Source: CAVTHW01 sp963734625
Lineage (GTDB): Bacteria; Acidobacteriota; Terriglobia; Bryobacterales; Bryobacteraceae
DNA: 64,000 nucleotides
Direction: 5' to 3'
Assembly: GCA_963734625.1 (NCBI GenBank)
Contig: CAVTHW010000001.1
Location: 62,001-126,000, forward strand
Under the pieces are notes generated by a model. That model was not told the DNA's origin. It saw only the letters and a list, made by a program, of their open reading frames with translations, and did not search any database. Positions 17,596-29,831 of this stretch are shown here, piece after piece. Made by a program: the position numbers and the translations under genes. Each line of letters begins with the position of its first letter. Position 1 is the first letter of the stretch.

Positions 17596-19118
17596 TCAGG
17601 AGTTGTTCCCGGAGTCCGGCTTCTCTTCGTGATACTCTTCTTCGGTGTTTACCGCCCAGATGTTGTCCTTGGACCCGACCCCTTGAACTATGTTGTCCAC
17701 CGCCACCATGGCCGCCAGCATGGAGTGGTCCATGTTGTTGTAGCGGTGCATGCCGTTGCGGCCCAGCAGGAAGAGATTCTCGAAGCCGTCCAGGTACTGG
17801 CGCAACTCGCCGAAGCGGGGGTAGGAGCCGAAGTAGGCGGGGTAGGTCTTCGGCACCCGGATGACCGTCGCATCCAGGACGGCCGCGCCGTCGAGGATGC
17901 CGATCTTCTCCATTTCCCGCTTGGCCAGATCGACGAGCTCCGCATCCGGCGTGCGCCATAACGAGTCGGATTCGAAGCAGAAGTACTCCAGGCCGATCCA
18001 TACCTTGCCCGGGTCGGCCACCAGGTAGGGGCTCCAGTTGTTGAAGACCTGCATCCGGCCGACCAGCACATCGGGCTCCTGAATGTAGATCCAGTTGTCC
18101 CGAATCAGCCCGCCGTCCGGCTCGGCGACCTTCAACCGCTCGACCAGCAGACCCACGGTGATGAAGTCCCGGTACTGTAGCCCTTCGCTGATCTCCCGCA
18201 TGGCGGGCGGCACATCGGCGTCCAGGGCGCGAACCAGGTCCCGCACCGGCATCGTCGAGAAGAACAGATCGCCTTCGATACGCTTTACTTCTCCGCTCCC
18301 CGAGTGGACCGCCGTCACCGCCTCCACGCGCCCTTCCGCCGCATGGATCGCCGTGACCTCCCAGCCCGTCAGCACCTCGCCGCCTTTCTCCGCAACCCTG
18401 GCGGCGACCTCCTCCCACATCTGGCCGGGTCCGTGCTTGGGATAGAGAAACTGCTCGATCAGCGATGTCTCGGTGCCCTTCTGGGAGATGTCGGAGCGCC
18501 CGCGGAGAAGCTGGCGAAGAAAATGCTGGATCGACTTGGCAATGGAAAGGCCCTTGACCCGTTGGGCGCCCCAGTCGGCGCTGATCGCGTCGCAGGCCAC
18601 GCCCCAGACCTTCTCCGTGTAGTCCTTGAAAAAAGTCCGGTACAACTCACGGCCGAAGCGGTTGATGAAGAAGTCCTCCAGGGTGCGCTCGGGCTTGACC
18701 GGGCGCAGCACGCTCCAGACGTAGCTGAAGCCAATGCGGATCGTGCGCGCTGCTCCGAGGTTGGCCAGAGTGGCGAGGGTGAGGCGTATGGGGTAGTCGA
18801 AGAAACGCCTCAGGTAGTAGATGCGGCTCCGGCGCTGGCGGAGCAGCATCACCCGATCAGTCGAGTCCGGATCGAGGCCGGGCTCTGCAAGGGGAGAATG
18901 TTCAGCCACCACTGCATTACCCGGCTGGACTTGGAGAAGAATCGGTGCCCGCCAATGTCGATGCGGTTGCCCTTGTAGTTGACCGTCCGGGCGATGCCGC
19001 CCATATAGCCGCTCTTCTCGAGGACTAAAGGATGCGCATCGGTGCGCTTAAGAAGCTCGTAAGCCGCCGTCAGGCCGGCCGGGCCCGCGCCGATGATGAC
19101 TGCTCTTCGATGACCCAT
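17596..19118 (-). CDS. FAD-dependent oxidoreductase (amine oxidase/protoporphyrinogen oxidase-like), frameshifted
   Basis: MGHRRAVIIGAGPAGLTAAYELL starts the first frame (19118 down to about 18894), a dinucleotide-binding fold with GxGxxG. It holds YMGGIARTVNYKG and the IGGHRFFSKS motif. The second frame continues from AEPGLDPDSTDRVML through FFDYPIRL to the end at 17596. The break falls in a run of four G (18891-18894); a fifth would restore NILPLAEP and a 507-residue protein. The IGGHRFFS motif and RFFDYP segment are shared with UDP-galactopyranose mutase-like and protoporphyrinogen-oxidase-like enzymes. The substrate is unknown. I read the break as a sequence error, not decay. Confidence 0.75.
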
Positions 19119-19171
19119 AGCTCAGATCATGCTAGCATTCATCCCGGCCCGCGCCCGCCGGCGCTGAGGCC

Positions 19172-19612
19172 TTACTGAACCTGGACCTTGATGGTGCGGG
19201 GCTTGGCGATCTCCTTCTTGGGAATGGTAACGCTGAGAACGCCGTTCTTGTAGTCGGCCTTCACTTTGTCGGACTCGACGGTGTCGGGCAGGCTGAAGTA
19301 GCGGGCGAAGGAGCCGTAGCTGCGCTCGATGCGGTGGTAGCCCTGGGTCTTGTCGTCCTGCTCGAACTTCCGCTCGCCTTTCAGGGTGAGGGTGCCGTTC
19401 TCGATTTCGACCTGGATGTCCTTCATGTCCACGTCGGGAAGGTCAGCCTTGATCAGCAGCTCGTTTTCGGTCTCCAGGATGTCGACCGCCGGCGTCCAAG
19501 GCCGCTGTGAGCGGGGTTCGCTGAGCATCCGGTTCACGGTGTCCTGGAAGGTTTGGAAGCCAGCCGGGAAACCGATCAGATCTTGGAAAGGGTCATACTT
19601 GGTCAATGCCAT
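19172..19612 (-). CDS. Small heat-shock protein, Hsp20/alpha-crystallin family
   Basis: 146 residues. The alpha-crystallin domain runs from about residue 40 (PAVDILETENELLIKADLPD then VDMKDIQVEIENGTLTLKGER) to the conserved GVLSVTIPKKE; a C-terminal IKV-type motif is TIKVQVQ. It acts as an ATP-independent holdase that keeps unfolding proteins soluble. AGGAG lies about nine bases before the ATG. A strong sigma-70 type promoter sits just upstream. No CIRCE element was seen. Confidence 0.93.
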   Translation of the reverse strand: MALTKYDPFQDLIGFPAGFQTFQDTVNRMLSEPRSQRPWTPAVDILETENELLIKADLPDVDMKDIQVEIENGTLTLKGERKFEQDDKTQGYHRIERSYGSFARYFSLPDTVESDKVKADYKNGVLSVTIPKKEIAKPRTIKVQVQ

Positions 19613-19638
19613 GTTGGGTGTTCTCCTCTACTGAAACA

Positions 19639-19667
19639 ATCATAAAACATGAGCCTATTGATGTCAA
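19639..19667 (-). promoter_or_regulatory. Sigma-70-type promoter of hsp20
   Basis: On the minus strand TTGACA (19667-19662) is followed by exactly 17 bases and TATGAT (19644-19639). The -10 box is about 27 bases upstream of the hsp20 start codon, leaving a short leader with the AGGAG site. This is the closest consensus promoter in the window. Confidence 0.75.
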
Positions 19668-19773
19668 CTAATATTCGCACAAAGCATGAACCTTTTTCCT
19701 GTTCCGTATTCCCATGAAACTAAGGTACTAAACTTTGGTCCTGGCCCCGAATGCAAGGCGACTAAGGTGCTTC

Positions 19774-19789
19774 TGGATCACTTTTTGCT
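19774..19789 (+). promoter_or_regulatory. Putative sigma-54 (-24/-12) promoter of the PEP-CTERM gene
   Basis: TGGATCACTTTTTGCT has GG (19775-19776) and GC (19787-19788) separated by ten bases, the required sigma-54 spacing, and a good TTGCT -12 half; the -24 half (TGGAT for TGGCA) is weaker. It lies 87 bases before the PEP-CTERM start codon. PEP-CTERM genes are known to be under the sigma-54 activator PrsR in some bacteria, which is why the match is worth keeping. Confidence 0.4.
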
Positions 19790-19875
19790 GGATCTTCTAC
19801 CCAGGGGTATGGTATATCTATGGGGAACATCCTGGAAGTAGGCCTTGGTGCATGGCGTTTAGGAGGCTAGTTCTC

Positions 19876-20598
19876 ATGTTGGGGAAGAGGTCCATCATCA
19901 GCGGTTTTATTTGTCTCTTGATGCTGACGCTCGTGGTGGCGCCCGCGTCGGCGAGCCTCGTCTACTCCGGCTCGACGCCCTTAACCGACGTGACGACCTA
20001 CACTGCGGCGCTGACGTTTAAGAGTTCGGACGCGATTTCCGGGTGTGTGCACTGGACTGGTTCGGCTGATGTTCTGGGAGCCCCGTGCCTGGTCGATAGC
20101 AGTCTCGGCAGCAACCAGGAGACGGCGGGCACAAAGACAGTCACGCCTGGCAGCCTGTCCATCCCTTCCATGACCATCAGGGACCTCGCCATTCTGTTCG
20201 TCCCGGATGAGCCGGAGAACAGCCAGGCCATAGAGGTCGACAAGGTGGTGTTGGCTTTCCAAAACCCTAATACTGGGGCCCTGATTTATGGCGCCACACT
20301 GGCCGTGCCGGTGTTGGTAAGCGCGGGCCACGCTACTACTGCCTTCATTTTCGCGCTGGATTCGGACCAGGCGATGACCGCGCAAGCAGCCATCGAGGGC
20401 GCTGGCATCGACTTCAGCGACGTTCGCATCTCGCTGGGCGCGCAGCTGTCTTTGGCACATGAGGGCCAAGCGGATGTCTTCTACGTTGGGTACGACGAAG
20501 GTATCGTGCCGGTGCCCGAACCGGCCACCTTGGGCTTGATGGGCTCCGCGCTGCTGGGCTTGGCGTATCTGTTGCGCCGCCGCCGGAAGCAGGGCTGA
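19876..20598 (+). CDS. PEP-CTERM sorting-domain protein
   Basis: 240 residues from the ATG at 19876, which has AGGAGG nine bases upstream. A signal peptide (SIISGFICLLMLTLVVAPASA) is followed by about 185 residues with no recognised domain, rich in Ser, Thr and Ala. The C-terminus is VPEPATLGLMGSALLGLAYL then LRRRRKQG: the PEP motif, a membrane helix and a basic tail. Exosortase cleaves such tails and links the protein to the envelope or exopolysaccharide. No exosortase gene is in the window. Confidence 0.88.
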   Translation: MLGKRSIISGFICLLMLTLVVAPASASLVYSGSTPLTDVTTYTAALTFKSSDAISGCVHWTGSADVLGAPCLVDSSLGSNQETAGTKTVTPGSLSIPSMTIRDLAILFVPDEPENSQAIEVDKVVLAFQNPNTGALIYGATLAVPVLVSAGHATTAFIFALDSDQAMTAQAAIEGAGIDFSDVRISLGAQLSLAHEGQADVFYVGYDEGIVPVPEPATLGLMGSALLGLAYLLRRRRKQG

Positions 20599-20610
20599 GA
20601 CCGCTCTGCA

Positions 20611-22647
20611 TCAACTCCCTTCCTCCAGAACCCGGTAGATCTGTCTTCCGTATTTCTCGACGGTGCTGATGCCGACTCCCGGAATCGCGAGCAACTCGGC
20701 GGCGCTGGCGGGACGCGTTTCGGCAATGGCGCGTAGCGCCCGGTTGGTGAAGATTCGGAACGCCGGTACGCCGCGCTTCCGCGCCTCGGTCAGGCGCCAG
20801 GCGCGCAGCGCCTCTTCCACCCCGGTATCCGCTTTTGCCGACGGGCGCTTCACCTTAACTGCGGCTTTCTTCTTGCGCTTCCGGGTTGCCGGCGGCGCGG
20901 CAATGTCCTTCATGATGAATTCGATCGGCGTGGTCTGGTCCGCCGCCCGGCCGGCCGGAGTGAGTCTCACGGTACGGTAGGGAATCTGTTTGCCATCCTT
21001 CTCGAAAACCGCGTCGGACAGCTGCGCCAGGCCAGCCCGCGCCATCGCTCCGAGCACGTCTTCGAAGCCGTCGCGGCTTATCTCACCGCCCGGAAACAGC
21101 TCGGCGTGAAGCTTCCCCGTTGACTTCTGTCCGCCCGGGCGCAGGGCCGCCAGCACCTGGAAGAGCGCCGCCCGCTCCGCTTCTGTGGCTGTTCGGAAGC
21201 GCTGGGCCACGCAATCCGCCGGAGCACAGAAATCGCAGATCCCGCAGGCGGTCTGACCGTCGGCCAGATCGCCGAAGTGACGCACCAGAGTCGACATCCG
21301 GCATTGGTTGGTTTCGGCATACCGGATCATCTGGTCGATCTGCGCCCGCTTCTGTTCGCCGTGGGCGATGTAGGATTCGCGCCACTGGCCTGAACCGGCG
21401 CTAACGTTCTCGGCGTAGTCCAGCACCGCACCGCCATGGATCCACAGTTTCTCCAGAGCCTTGTCGAACAGGTCCGGATCCATCCGCATCCACTTCTGCA
21501 ACGTAGTCTTCTCCACCGGTTCGGGCCGCAGGCGGGCGAATATCGCGTCCAGCACAGCCACCTTCGGGTAATCGCGCTCGAAAAAGAAGTCGTGCGTGTA
21601 GCGGTCGGCATAGGAGTGCATCAGGACCGCGCGGCTGGGCTTCCCGTCGCGCCCGGCTCGCCCGATCTCCTGGTAGTACGCCTCGAGGCTGCCCGGCAGG
21701 GCGGTGTGAATGACGGTGCGGATATCGGGCTTGTCGATCCCCATCCCGAACGCAATCGTCGCCACCACGACCTCGACCTCTCCGGCGAAGAACTTCTCCT
21801 GGGCCCGCTGGCGATGTTCGGCGTCGAGCCCGGCGTGATAGGCCGCCGTCGAGAAATGCGCCGCGAGTTCGTCCGCCACGCTTTCGGCCTGCTTCCGGGT
21901 GGGCGTATACACGATGCCCGGCCGGCGTGCCTCGTCCAACAAAAGTTCGCACGCCAGCGCGGGTCTTTGCGACGGCGACGCCTCGACCACTTCGATCGCG
22001 ATGTTGGCCCGCCGGAAGCCGTGGATGAACCGCGCCGCCAGCACCAGTCCCAACTGCCCGGCGATGTCGTCTTGCACCAGCGGCGTGGCCGTGGCGGTAA
22101 GCGCGATAACCGGCGCGGGACGCAACATGGGCAGGTGTTGGCCGAGCATTCGGTAGTCCGGCCGGAAATCGTGCCCCCACTGGGAAATGCAGTGCGCCTC
22201 GTCGATGGCTACGAGCGACGGCTTGCGCTTCGCCAGCATTTCGGGGAAACCGGCCACGCGTAGCCGTTCGGGAGCTATGAACAGGAATTGCAGTTGGCCG
22301 TTAAGGTAGTCGATACAGGCCTGGCGCGAGTCGGCGCGTTCACGGCCGGAATGGATACGCTCCACGGCGAAGCCCCGTTCCTTGAGCTTCGCGACCTGGT
22401 CTTCCATCAACGCGATCAGCGGGCTGATCACGAGCGTGGTTCCACCCCGTGCGATCCCCGGCAACTGGTAGCACAGCGACTTACCCGATCCGGTGGGCAT
22501 GACCAGCAGCACGTCCTTCCCGTCGACAGCCGCCTGGCAGACCGCTTCCTGATTCGGCCGGAAAGAGGAGAAGCCGAACGCCCGATGGAGAAGAGCCGCG
22601 AGCGTGTCGCCGGCTTCCAGCGCCGGCGAACTGGCGGGTTGAGGCAA
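20611..22647 (-). CDS. recQ: ATP-dependent DNA helicase RecQ
   Basis: 678 residues from a TTG codon at 22647. Walker A is MPTGSGKSLCYQLPG (residues 50-57), motif II is IDEAHCISQWGHDFRP, and motif VI is QEIGRAGRDGKPSRAV. The RecQ zinc-binding cysteines are in CRMSTLVRHFGD and CGICDFCAPADC. An HRDC domain closes the protein (FRIFTNRALRAIAETRPAS, GVGISTVEKYG). RecQ unwinds DNA in recombination repair and fork restart and works with a type IA topoisomerase; topB lies directly upstream. There is no ATG or ribosome-binding site, and the start overlaps the topB frame by 167 bases, so the two may be one frameshifted fusion gene. Confidence 0.9.
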   Translation of the reverse strand: MPQPASSPALEAGDTLAALLHRAFGFSSFRPNQEAVCQAAVDGKDVLLVMPTGSGKSLCYQLPGIARGGTTLVISPLIALMEDQVAKLKERGFAVERIHSGRERADSRQACIDYLNGQLQFLFIAPERLRVAGFPEMLAKRKPSLVAIDEAHCISQWGHDFRPDYRMLGQHLPMLRPAPVIALTATATPLVQDDIAGQLGLVLAARFIHGFRRANIAIEVVEASPSQRPALACELLLDEARRPGIVYTPTRKQAESVADELAAHFSTAAYHAGLDAEHRQRAQEKFFAGEVEVVVATIAFGMGIDKPDIRTVIHTALPGSLEAYYQEIGRAGRDGKPSRAVLMHSYADRYTHDFFFERDYPKVAVLDAIFARLRPEPVEKTTLQKWMRMDPDLFDKALEKLWIHGGAVLDYAENVSAGSGQWRESYIAHGEQKRAQIDQMIRYAETNQCRMSTLVRHFGDLADGQTACGICDFCAPADCVAQRFRTATEAERAALFQVLAALRPGGQKSTGKLHAELFPGGEISRDGFEDVLGAMARAGLAQLSDAVFEKDGKQIPYRTVRLTPAGRAADQTTPIEFIMKDIAAPPATRKRKKKAAVKVKRPSAKADTGVEEALRAWRLTEARKRGVPAFRIFTNRALRAIAETRPASAAELLAIPGVGISTVEKYGRQIYRVLEEGS

Positions 22648-24493
22648 ATCGCTGCCGGCTTGGCGCCTGCCCGACCTTGCCCACCACCTCGCGCACGTAA
22701 TCCTCGATGCCTTTCAGAAAAGGTTCGAGCCGCGCTTGGCCGCGATGGATGCGGGTCAGATACGCCTCCCACTGGCCGGTCATCGCCGGACTCTTGACTT
22801 CGGGGTGCACGATTTCGATGAGCCGGATGCCTTTGCTGGTCGCTTCGAGACTCTTACCGTTCCGGATCATATAGCCGCGCTTGAGCAGCACCTCGATGAT
22901 GGCGGCGCGGGTCGCCGGCGTGCCCAGGCCGGTCTCCTTCATGGCGTCGGAAAGTTCCTTCTCGTCGAGGGTCTTGCCCGCGGTCTCCATCCCCGTCAGC
23001 AGGGTTGCCTCGGTGAAACGCTTCGGCGGCCGCGTCTTCTTCCCGATCGCCTCAACCTCCACCACCTCCTGCGCTTGGTCCTTCTTGAGGCCGGCAGGTA
23101 AGGCCTGTTCCGCCTTCTGCTCCGGCTTCCGGGCCACCGCGATGTCCAGCACCTTCCAGCCCACCTGCTGCACCGTGGTGCCCGATGTGTGATAGCGATC
23201 GACCACCTCGCCGTTCCGAATGGATGTGATTATCGTCGTGACCGACCAGACATAATCGTCGTGCCAGGCGCTGAGCAGGCGGCGGCACACCAGGTCGTAG
23301 ATCCTGCGTTCCTCACCCGATAGCTTGGCCTTCTCGGGTCCGGTTGTCGTGGGAATAATGGCGTGGTGATCGGTTACCTTGGCATCGTCGATGAAGCGCC
23401 GTCCCAGCGGACGCTCCCCGGTGCCGGGCGCAAGTTGCGCCTGATAGGGCGCTGCGATCGCCTCGACGACCCGAGGCAGCGTTGCCGCCACATCCTGCGA
23501 CAGATGCCGGCTGTCGGTGCGCGGGTAGCTGATCAGCTTGTGCCGTTCATAGAGGGCCTGTGCCACATCCAGGGTCTGCTGGGCGCTGAAGCCGAACAAC
23601 CGGTTGGCGTGCCGCTGTAGTTCCGTCAGATCGTAAAGCGGGAGCGGCGCCATCCTCTGGGTCTCGGACTCGATCGATTCGATGGCGGCCGTGCCGCTGC
23701 GTGCGCGCTCGACAATGCGACCAGCCTCTTCTCCGCCCGCCGGCAGCCGCATCGCCCGCTGTTCGCGAAACCAGGTGCCCTGGTAGCGGCTTTCGTTGGA
23801 TCCGCCGGCCGGGTGAAAGCTGGCGACGACCTCCAGGTAGTCTTCCGGGACGAAGCTCCGGATCACAAGCTCGCGCTCCACAATCATCGCCAACGTCGGC
23901 GTCTGCACGCGCCCGACCGACAGATCCTCTCCGTAGGCCAGTGAATAGGCGCGAGACAGATTCATGCCCACCAGCCAGTCGGCCCGGCTGCGGCCGCGCG
24001 CGGCATCCGCCAGACGATCGTAGTCGCTACCGGGCCGGAGTGCGTCGAAACCCTGGCGGATGGCATCCGGTGTCAGCGAAGAGATCCACAGACGGCTGAA
24101 GGGCTTCTCGCACTGCGCAGCTTCGTAGATATAGCGAAAGATGAGCTCACCCTCGCGGCCCGCGTCCGTGGCGCACACTACCCGGGAGATGCGCGGCGAA
24201 GTGAGGATTTTCCGCACAACTTCAAACTGATCTTTCGTCTTCTCGTATACGACCAGCGGCCACTGCTGGGGCAGCATTGGAAGTTGGTCACGGCGCCATT
24301 GGCGCCACACCGGGTTGATCTCGTGCGGCTGGGCCAGCGCCGCCAGGTGGCCGATCGCCCAAGTGACAACATAGCCGTTGCCGTGCAGGTATCCGTCGCC
24401 CTGGCTGACCGCGCCCAGCACGCTCGCGATGTCACGGGCGACCGAAGGTTTTTCGGCCAGCACCGCAACCGTTCCCGATTCCCGAGTAACCAT
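22481..24493 (-). CDS. topB: DNA topoisomerase III (type IA)
   Basis: 670 residues as an open frame, but the genuine TopB sequence ends near position 22690 (IEDYVREVVGKVGQAP). The final 60 residues are recQ read in the wrong frame. TVAVLAEKPSVARDIASVLG is the Toprim start, ATDAGREGELIFRYIY holds the metal-binding acidic residues, and ISYPRTDSRHL carries catalytic Y323. The enzyme passes single strands and decatenates recombination intermediates, classically with RecQ. Removing one base in about 22655-22680 would give a continuous 1294-codon TopB-RecQ frame with an Ala/Pro/Ser linker. Confidence 0.92.
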   Translation of the reverse strand: MVTRESGTVAVLAEKPSVARDIASVLGAVSQGDGYLHGNGYVVTWAIGHLAALAQPHEINPVWRQWRRDQLPMLPQQWPLVVYEKTKDQFEVVRKILTSPRISRVVCATDAGREGELIFRYIYEAAQCEKPFSRLWISSLTPDAIRQGFDALRPGSDYDRLADAARGRSRADWLVGMNLSRAYSLAYGEDLSVGRVQTPTLAMIVERELVIRSFVPEDYLEVVASFHPAGGSNESRYQGTWFREQRAMRLPAGGEEAGRIVERARSGTAAIESIESETQRMAPLPLYDLTELQRHANRLFGFSAQQTLDVAQALYERHKLISYPRTDSRHLSQDVAATLPRVVEAIAAPYQAQLAPGTGERPLGRRFIDDAKVTDHHAIIPTTTGPEKAKLSGEERRIYDLVCRRLLSAWHDDYVWSVTTIITSIRNGEVVDRYHTSGTTVQQVGWKVLDIAVARKPEQKAEQALPAGLKKDQAQEVVEVEAIGKKTRPPKRFTEATLLTGMETAGKTLDEKELSDAMKETGLGTPATRAAIIEVLLKRGYMIRNGKSLEATSKGIRLIEIVHPEVKSPAMTGQWEAYLTRIHRGQARLEPFLKGIEDYVREVVGKVGQAPSRQRFASTRQFAGAGSRRHARGSSPSGVRLLLFPAESGSGLPGGCRREGRAAGHAHRIG

Positions 24494-24514
24494 CCTCAGG
24501 ATTTCAGTTTAGCG

Positions 24515-27255
<2,741 letters not shown>

Positions 27256-27259
<4 letters not shown>

Positions 27260-27825
27260 TCCCTGACTCCTAGCGCCACCCTCAGGAGCTTGGCGCTGAT
27301 GGTGAGCCGGTTCCGCCGGGCCGGAACCAAGTTGATCTCGAAGCGAATCTTGTTGCCCTCCGCGACGAAGGCGATCACTCCTCCGAGTCGAACAAACTCA
27401 TCCGTCTCACCCACCGTGAGGATGCTGACACCTTCAATGGCCCGCAGGACTTCGGCCAGACGGTTCAGGTTCGAGGAGCCGAAGAAGAGGATGTGGCAAG
27501 ACCTGAGGTCCTCAATGCGGCTGACGGACCGGACCGATATCGTGCGGCCGTTGACTGTTTCGCCCTGAACCGTCTGCTTTAGCACGGCACCGAAATCATC
27601 CTTGCCGAATACGGCGATCACCAGGGGCGTGCCGGAGTCTCCAGCTTCCCCCGGCCATTCCACGAACTTCGCGAAATTGTACAGATACGCGGCCTTGACG
27701 CTGTACTCATCCGCTGATCCGGCTTGCGCTTTGGCCGAATACGCAACCAGCGCAATAAGCCCCAGCCCGAATCCGAGCCGGCGGGCAATCACCGTGAGTC
27801 TGGATCGCCGGTTCAGAAGCGCCAC
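27256..27825 (-). CDS. YfiR family (DUF4154) periplasmic protein
   Basis: About 189 residues if read from the GTG at 27825, which has GGGAAG close upstream and overlaps the receptor stop; GTG 27792 is an alternative. The signal peptide is LGFGLGLIALVAYSAKAQA. The core AAYLYNFAKFVEWPGEAGDS, FGKDDFGAVL, SCHILFFGSSN, ILTVGETDEFV and KIRFEINLVPARRNRLTIS then AKLLRVA match YfiR/DUF4154. YfiR in Pseudomonas is a periplasmic repressor of the cyclase YfiN; elsewhere the family pairs with kinases and TonB receptors. Here it is encoded between a receptor and a kinase and may relay a signal to the kinase sensor domain (inference). It overlaps the kinase start by four bases. Confidence 0.85.
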
Positions 27826-29831
27826 GTGATCTTCCCGTAGATGCTCCGGCGGACCTGGTTTCCCGGCACGGTGTCCCCTGCCGTGTTGAATTCCACTTGC
27901 CTGGAGTTCAGCAGGTTCTGACCCACCACGCTCAGGTCGACGTCGCGGCCGGGCATCCAGCCCAGCCGTGTATCCAGGCGGGTTTGGGCGGGGAGTTCCG
28001 GACTGCCAAACAATCCCGGCATGGCCTGCAGGAAGCCCACATAATAGAGCGTCGAGTCGAAGCTCAACTTCCAAGGCAGGTCCAGGTAGGACCGGAATTG
28101 CGCCTGGTGCCGCGGGCTATCTCGATCCCCAGTACCAGCCGACTCCAGGAACAGCCGCAGCCAGGAGTAACTCGCGCTCAGTTCCCATTTCTCCGTTACG
28201 CGCCAAGCCGGGGCCAGTTCCAGACCGTACGAGTTGAGCTGGGCTTGGTTGGCAAAGGTCAGAGGAAACACCAGGTGCGCGGGAGCGGGAAGGGGCTCCC
28301 AGAAGGGCGCCAAACGCTGGGTGGTCTTCAGGTGGTTGTACACGTTGTAGAAGGCGGCCAGGTCCAGGAAGATCCCCTTCACCGGCTGGAACCGATACCC
28401 CAACTCGTGCGCTCGCAGTTTCTCCGACACAAATCCGGAGCTTCCGAATAGGGACAGGAGGTTGACCGCACCGTCGGCTCCCGGAAACACCGAAAGGTCC
28501 ACCCGGGCGTCGCGCTGGACCCGGGCAGGCGTTCTCACGGCTTGAGCGACCGAGGCCCAGACTGTGCTCCGCGCATTCGGAGTCCACGCCAGCCGCACGC
28601 TCGGTTCAAATTCAAACCCGGTATAGACGTTATGCTCCAGCTTGGATCCGAGAGTCAGGCTCAAACGGTCCTCCGCCAGTGCGATCTCATCCTGCCAGAA
28701 GGCGCTGAACAGAGACTGCTTCCGGCTCGCCGGAACCCAACTCTGGGTTGCATCGCTCCACATGTCATCGCTGATGAAACGCCCACCCAATCCCCACTGC
28801 ATGTCGTGCCGGGAACCCAGCTTGACGCGGTGCTGAAATTCCAGGTCATACGTGTCCACCGCCTCGGTGTAGCTGGCGCCAGGGTTCTGGGCCCGGTCGA
28901 AGAAGATCTGTACCTCCGTCTCCGAGCGTTCGGACAAGACGCGTTTCCATCGCGCCAGGACATTTCCTCCAGCGGCCTCGGCCCGATAGTCGGAACTACC
29001 GCTGAAGGGCGGCTGGAGCGAGTGAGTTGTGACCGTCCCGCCGGTGTGGTTCTGGTAGAGATCGCCCTGCAGCGTTACCGCATCCCGCTCCGACGGCTCC
29101 CAGTCCATGCGGAATCCCCCGCGCAGAGCATTCCAAGCGTCCGCCCCCGGCGCGCCGGAGGCACGGGTAAGGTGGTCTCGCTGGAAGAACTTAGCGTAGC
29201 CCCGGTAGTAGATTTTGCCGGTTTTACCCCCGTAGCGCGCACCGCCGAAGCCCAGTTGTTCGCTGCCCCCGCCGGCGGTCAGCAGGCCCCCCTGAGTGTC
29301 CCGGGTATGCCGGGTGATCACGTTAATCACGCCGTTTACCGCATTGGCCCCCCACATCGTGCCGCCCGGCCCGCGGATCACCTCGATGCGTTCAATATCC
29401 TCCATGAATGTGTCCTGCACGTCCCAATACACCCCGGAGAACATCGGCGAGTAAACGACTCTGCCGTCCATCAGCACCAGCAGCTTGTTGGACCACCGGC
29501 TATTGAAGCCGCGCACGCTGACGGCCCACTTGTTGGCGTCAATGCGGGATACCTGGACCCCCGGAGCCATGCGCAACGCTTCGGGAATGCAGGTGGCGCC
29601 AGAGCGGCGAATATCTTCATGAGTGATCACATACACAGCCGCGGCCACCTGGGAGAGGCGCTGTTCCTTCTTGGAGACCGAGGTCACCTCCACGTTCATC
29701 AACTGTTCCAGGTCGAGGCGGAGCAATTCCTTCGGTTGGGACGTCCGGGAATCCAGGCCTTGCGCCCTTACGAGCACACCGGCCAGGCCGAGCAGGAGGG
29801 CCGCGCGGAAACTAGACGAATTCAGGTTCAC
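27813..29831 (-). CDS. TonB-dependent outer-membrane receptor
   Basis: 672 residues. After a signal peptide (RAALLLGLAGVLVRAQ) a short N-terminal region carries LEQLMNVEVTSVSKKEQRLS, a TonB-box-like and signature area. The plug domain has AAAVYVITHEDIRRSGATCI, VSVRGFNSRWSNKLLVLMDG and RIEVIRGPGGTMWGANAVNG then VINVITR. The rest is a 22-strand barrel ending in IYGKITWRF, with the terminal Phe needed for outer-membrane insertion. The plug is of the FepA/BtuB/colicin-receptor kind commonly found next to YfiR. The ligand is unknown. Start and stop overlap both neighbours, so it is translated with the two kinases. Confidence 0.9.
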   Translation of the reverse strand: MNLNSSSFRAALLLGLAGVLVRAQGLDSRTSQPKELLRLDLEQLMNVEVTSVSKKEQRLSQVAAAVYVITHEDIRRSGATCIPEALRMAPGVQVSRIDANKWAVSVRGFNSRWSNKLLVLMDGRVVYSPMFSGVYWDVQDTFMEDIERIEVIRGPGGTMWGANAVNGVINVITRHTRDTQGGLLTAGGGSEQLGFGGARYGGKTGKIYYRGYAKFFQRDHLTRASGAPGADAWNALRGGFRMDWEPSERDAVTLQGDLYQNHTGGTVTTHSLQPPFSGSSDYRAEAAGGNVLARWKRVLSERSETEVQIFFDRAQNPGASYTEAVDTYDLEFQHRVKLGSRHDMQWGLGGRFISDDMWSDATQSWVPASRKQSLFSAFWQDEIALAEDRLSLTLGSKLEHNVYTGFEFEPSVRLAWTPNARSTVWASVAQAVRTPARVQRDARVDLSVFPGADGAVNLLSLFGSSGFVSEKLRAHELGYRFQPVKGIFLDLAAFYNVYNHLKTTQRLAPFWEPLPAPAHLVFPLTFANQAQLNSYGLELAPAWRVTEKWELSASYSWLRLFLESAGTGDRDSPRHQAQFRSYLDLPWKLSFDSTLYYVGFLQAMPGLFGSPELPAQTRLDTRLGWMPGRDVDLSVVGQNLLNSRQVEFNTAGDTVPGNQVRRSIYGKITWRF

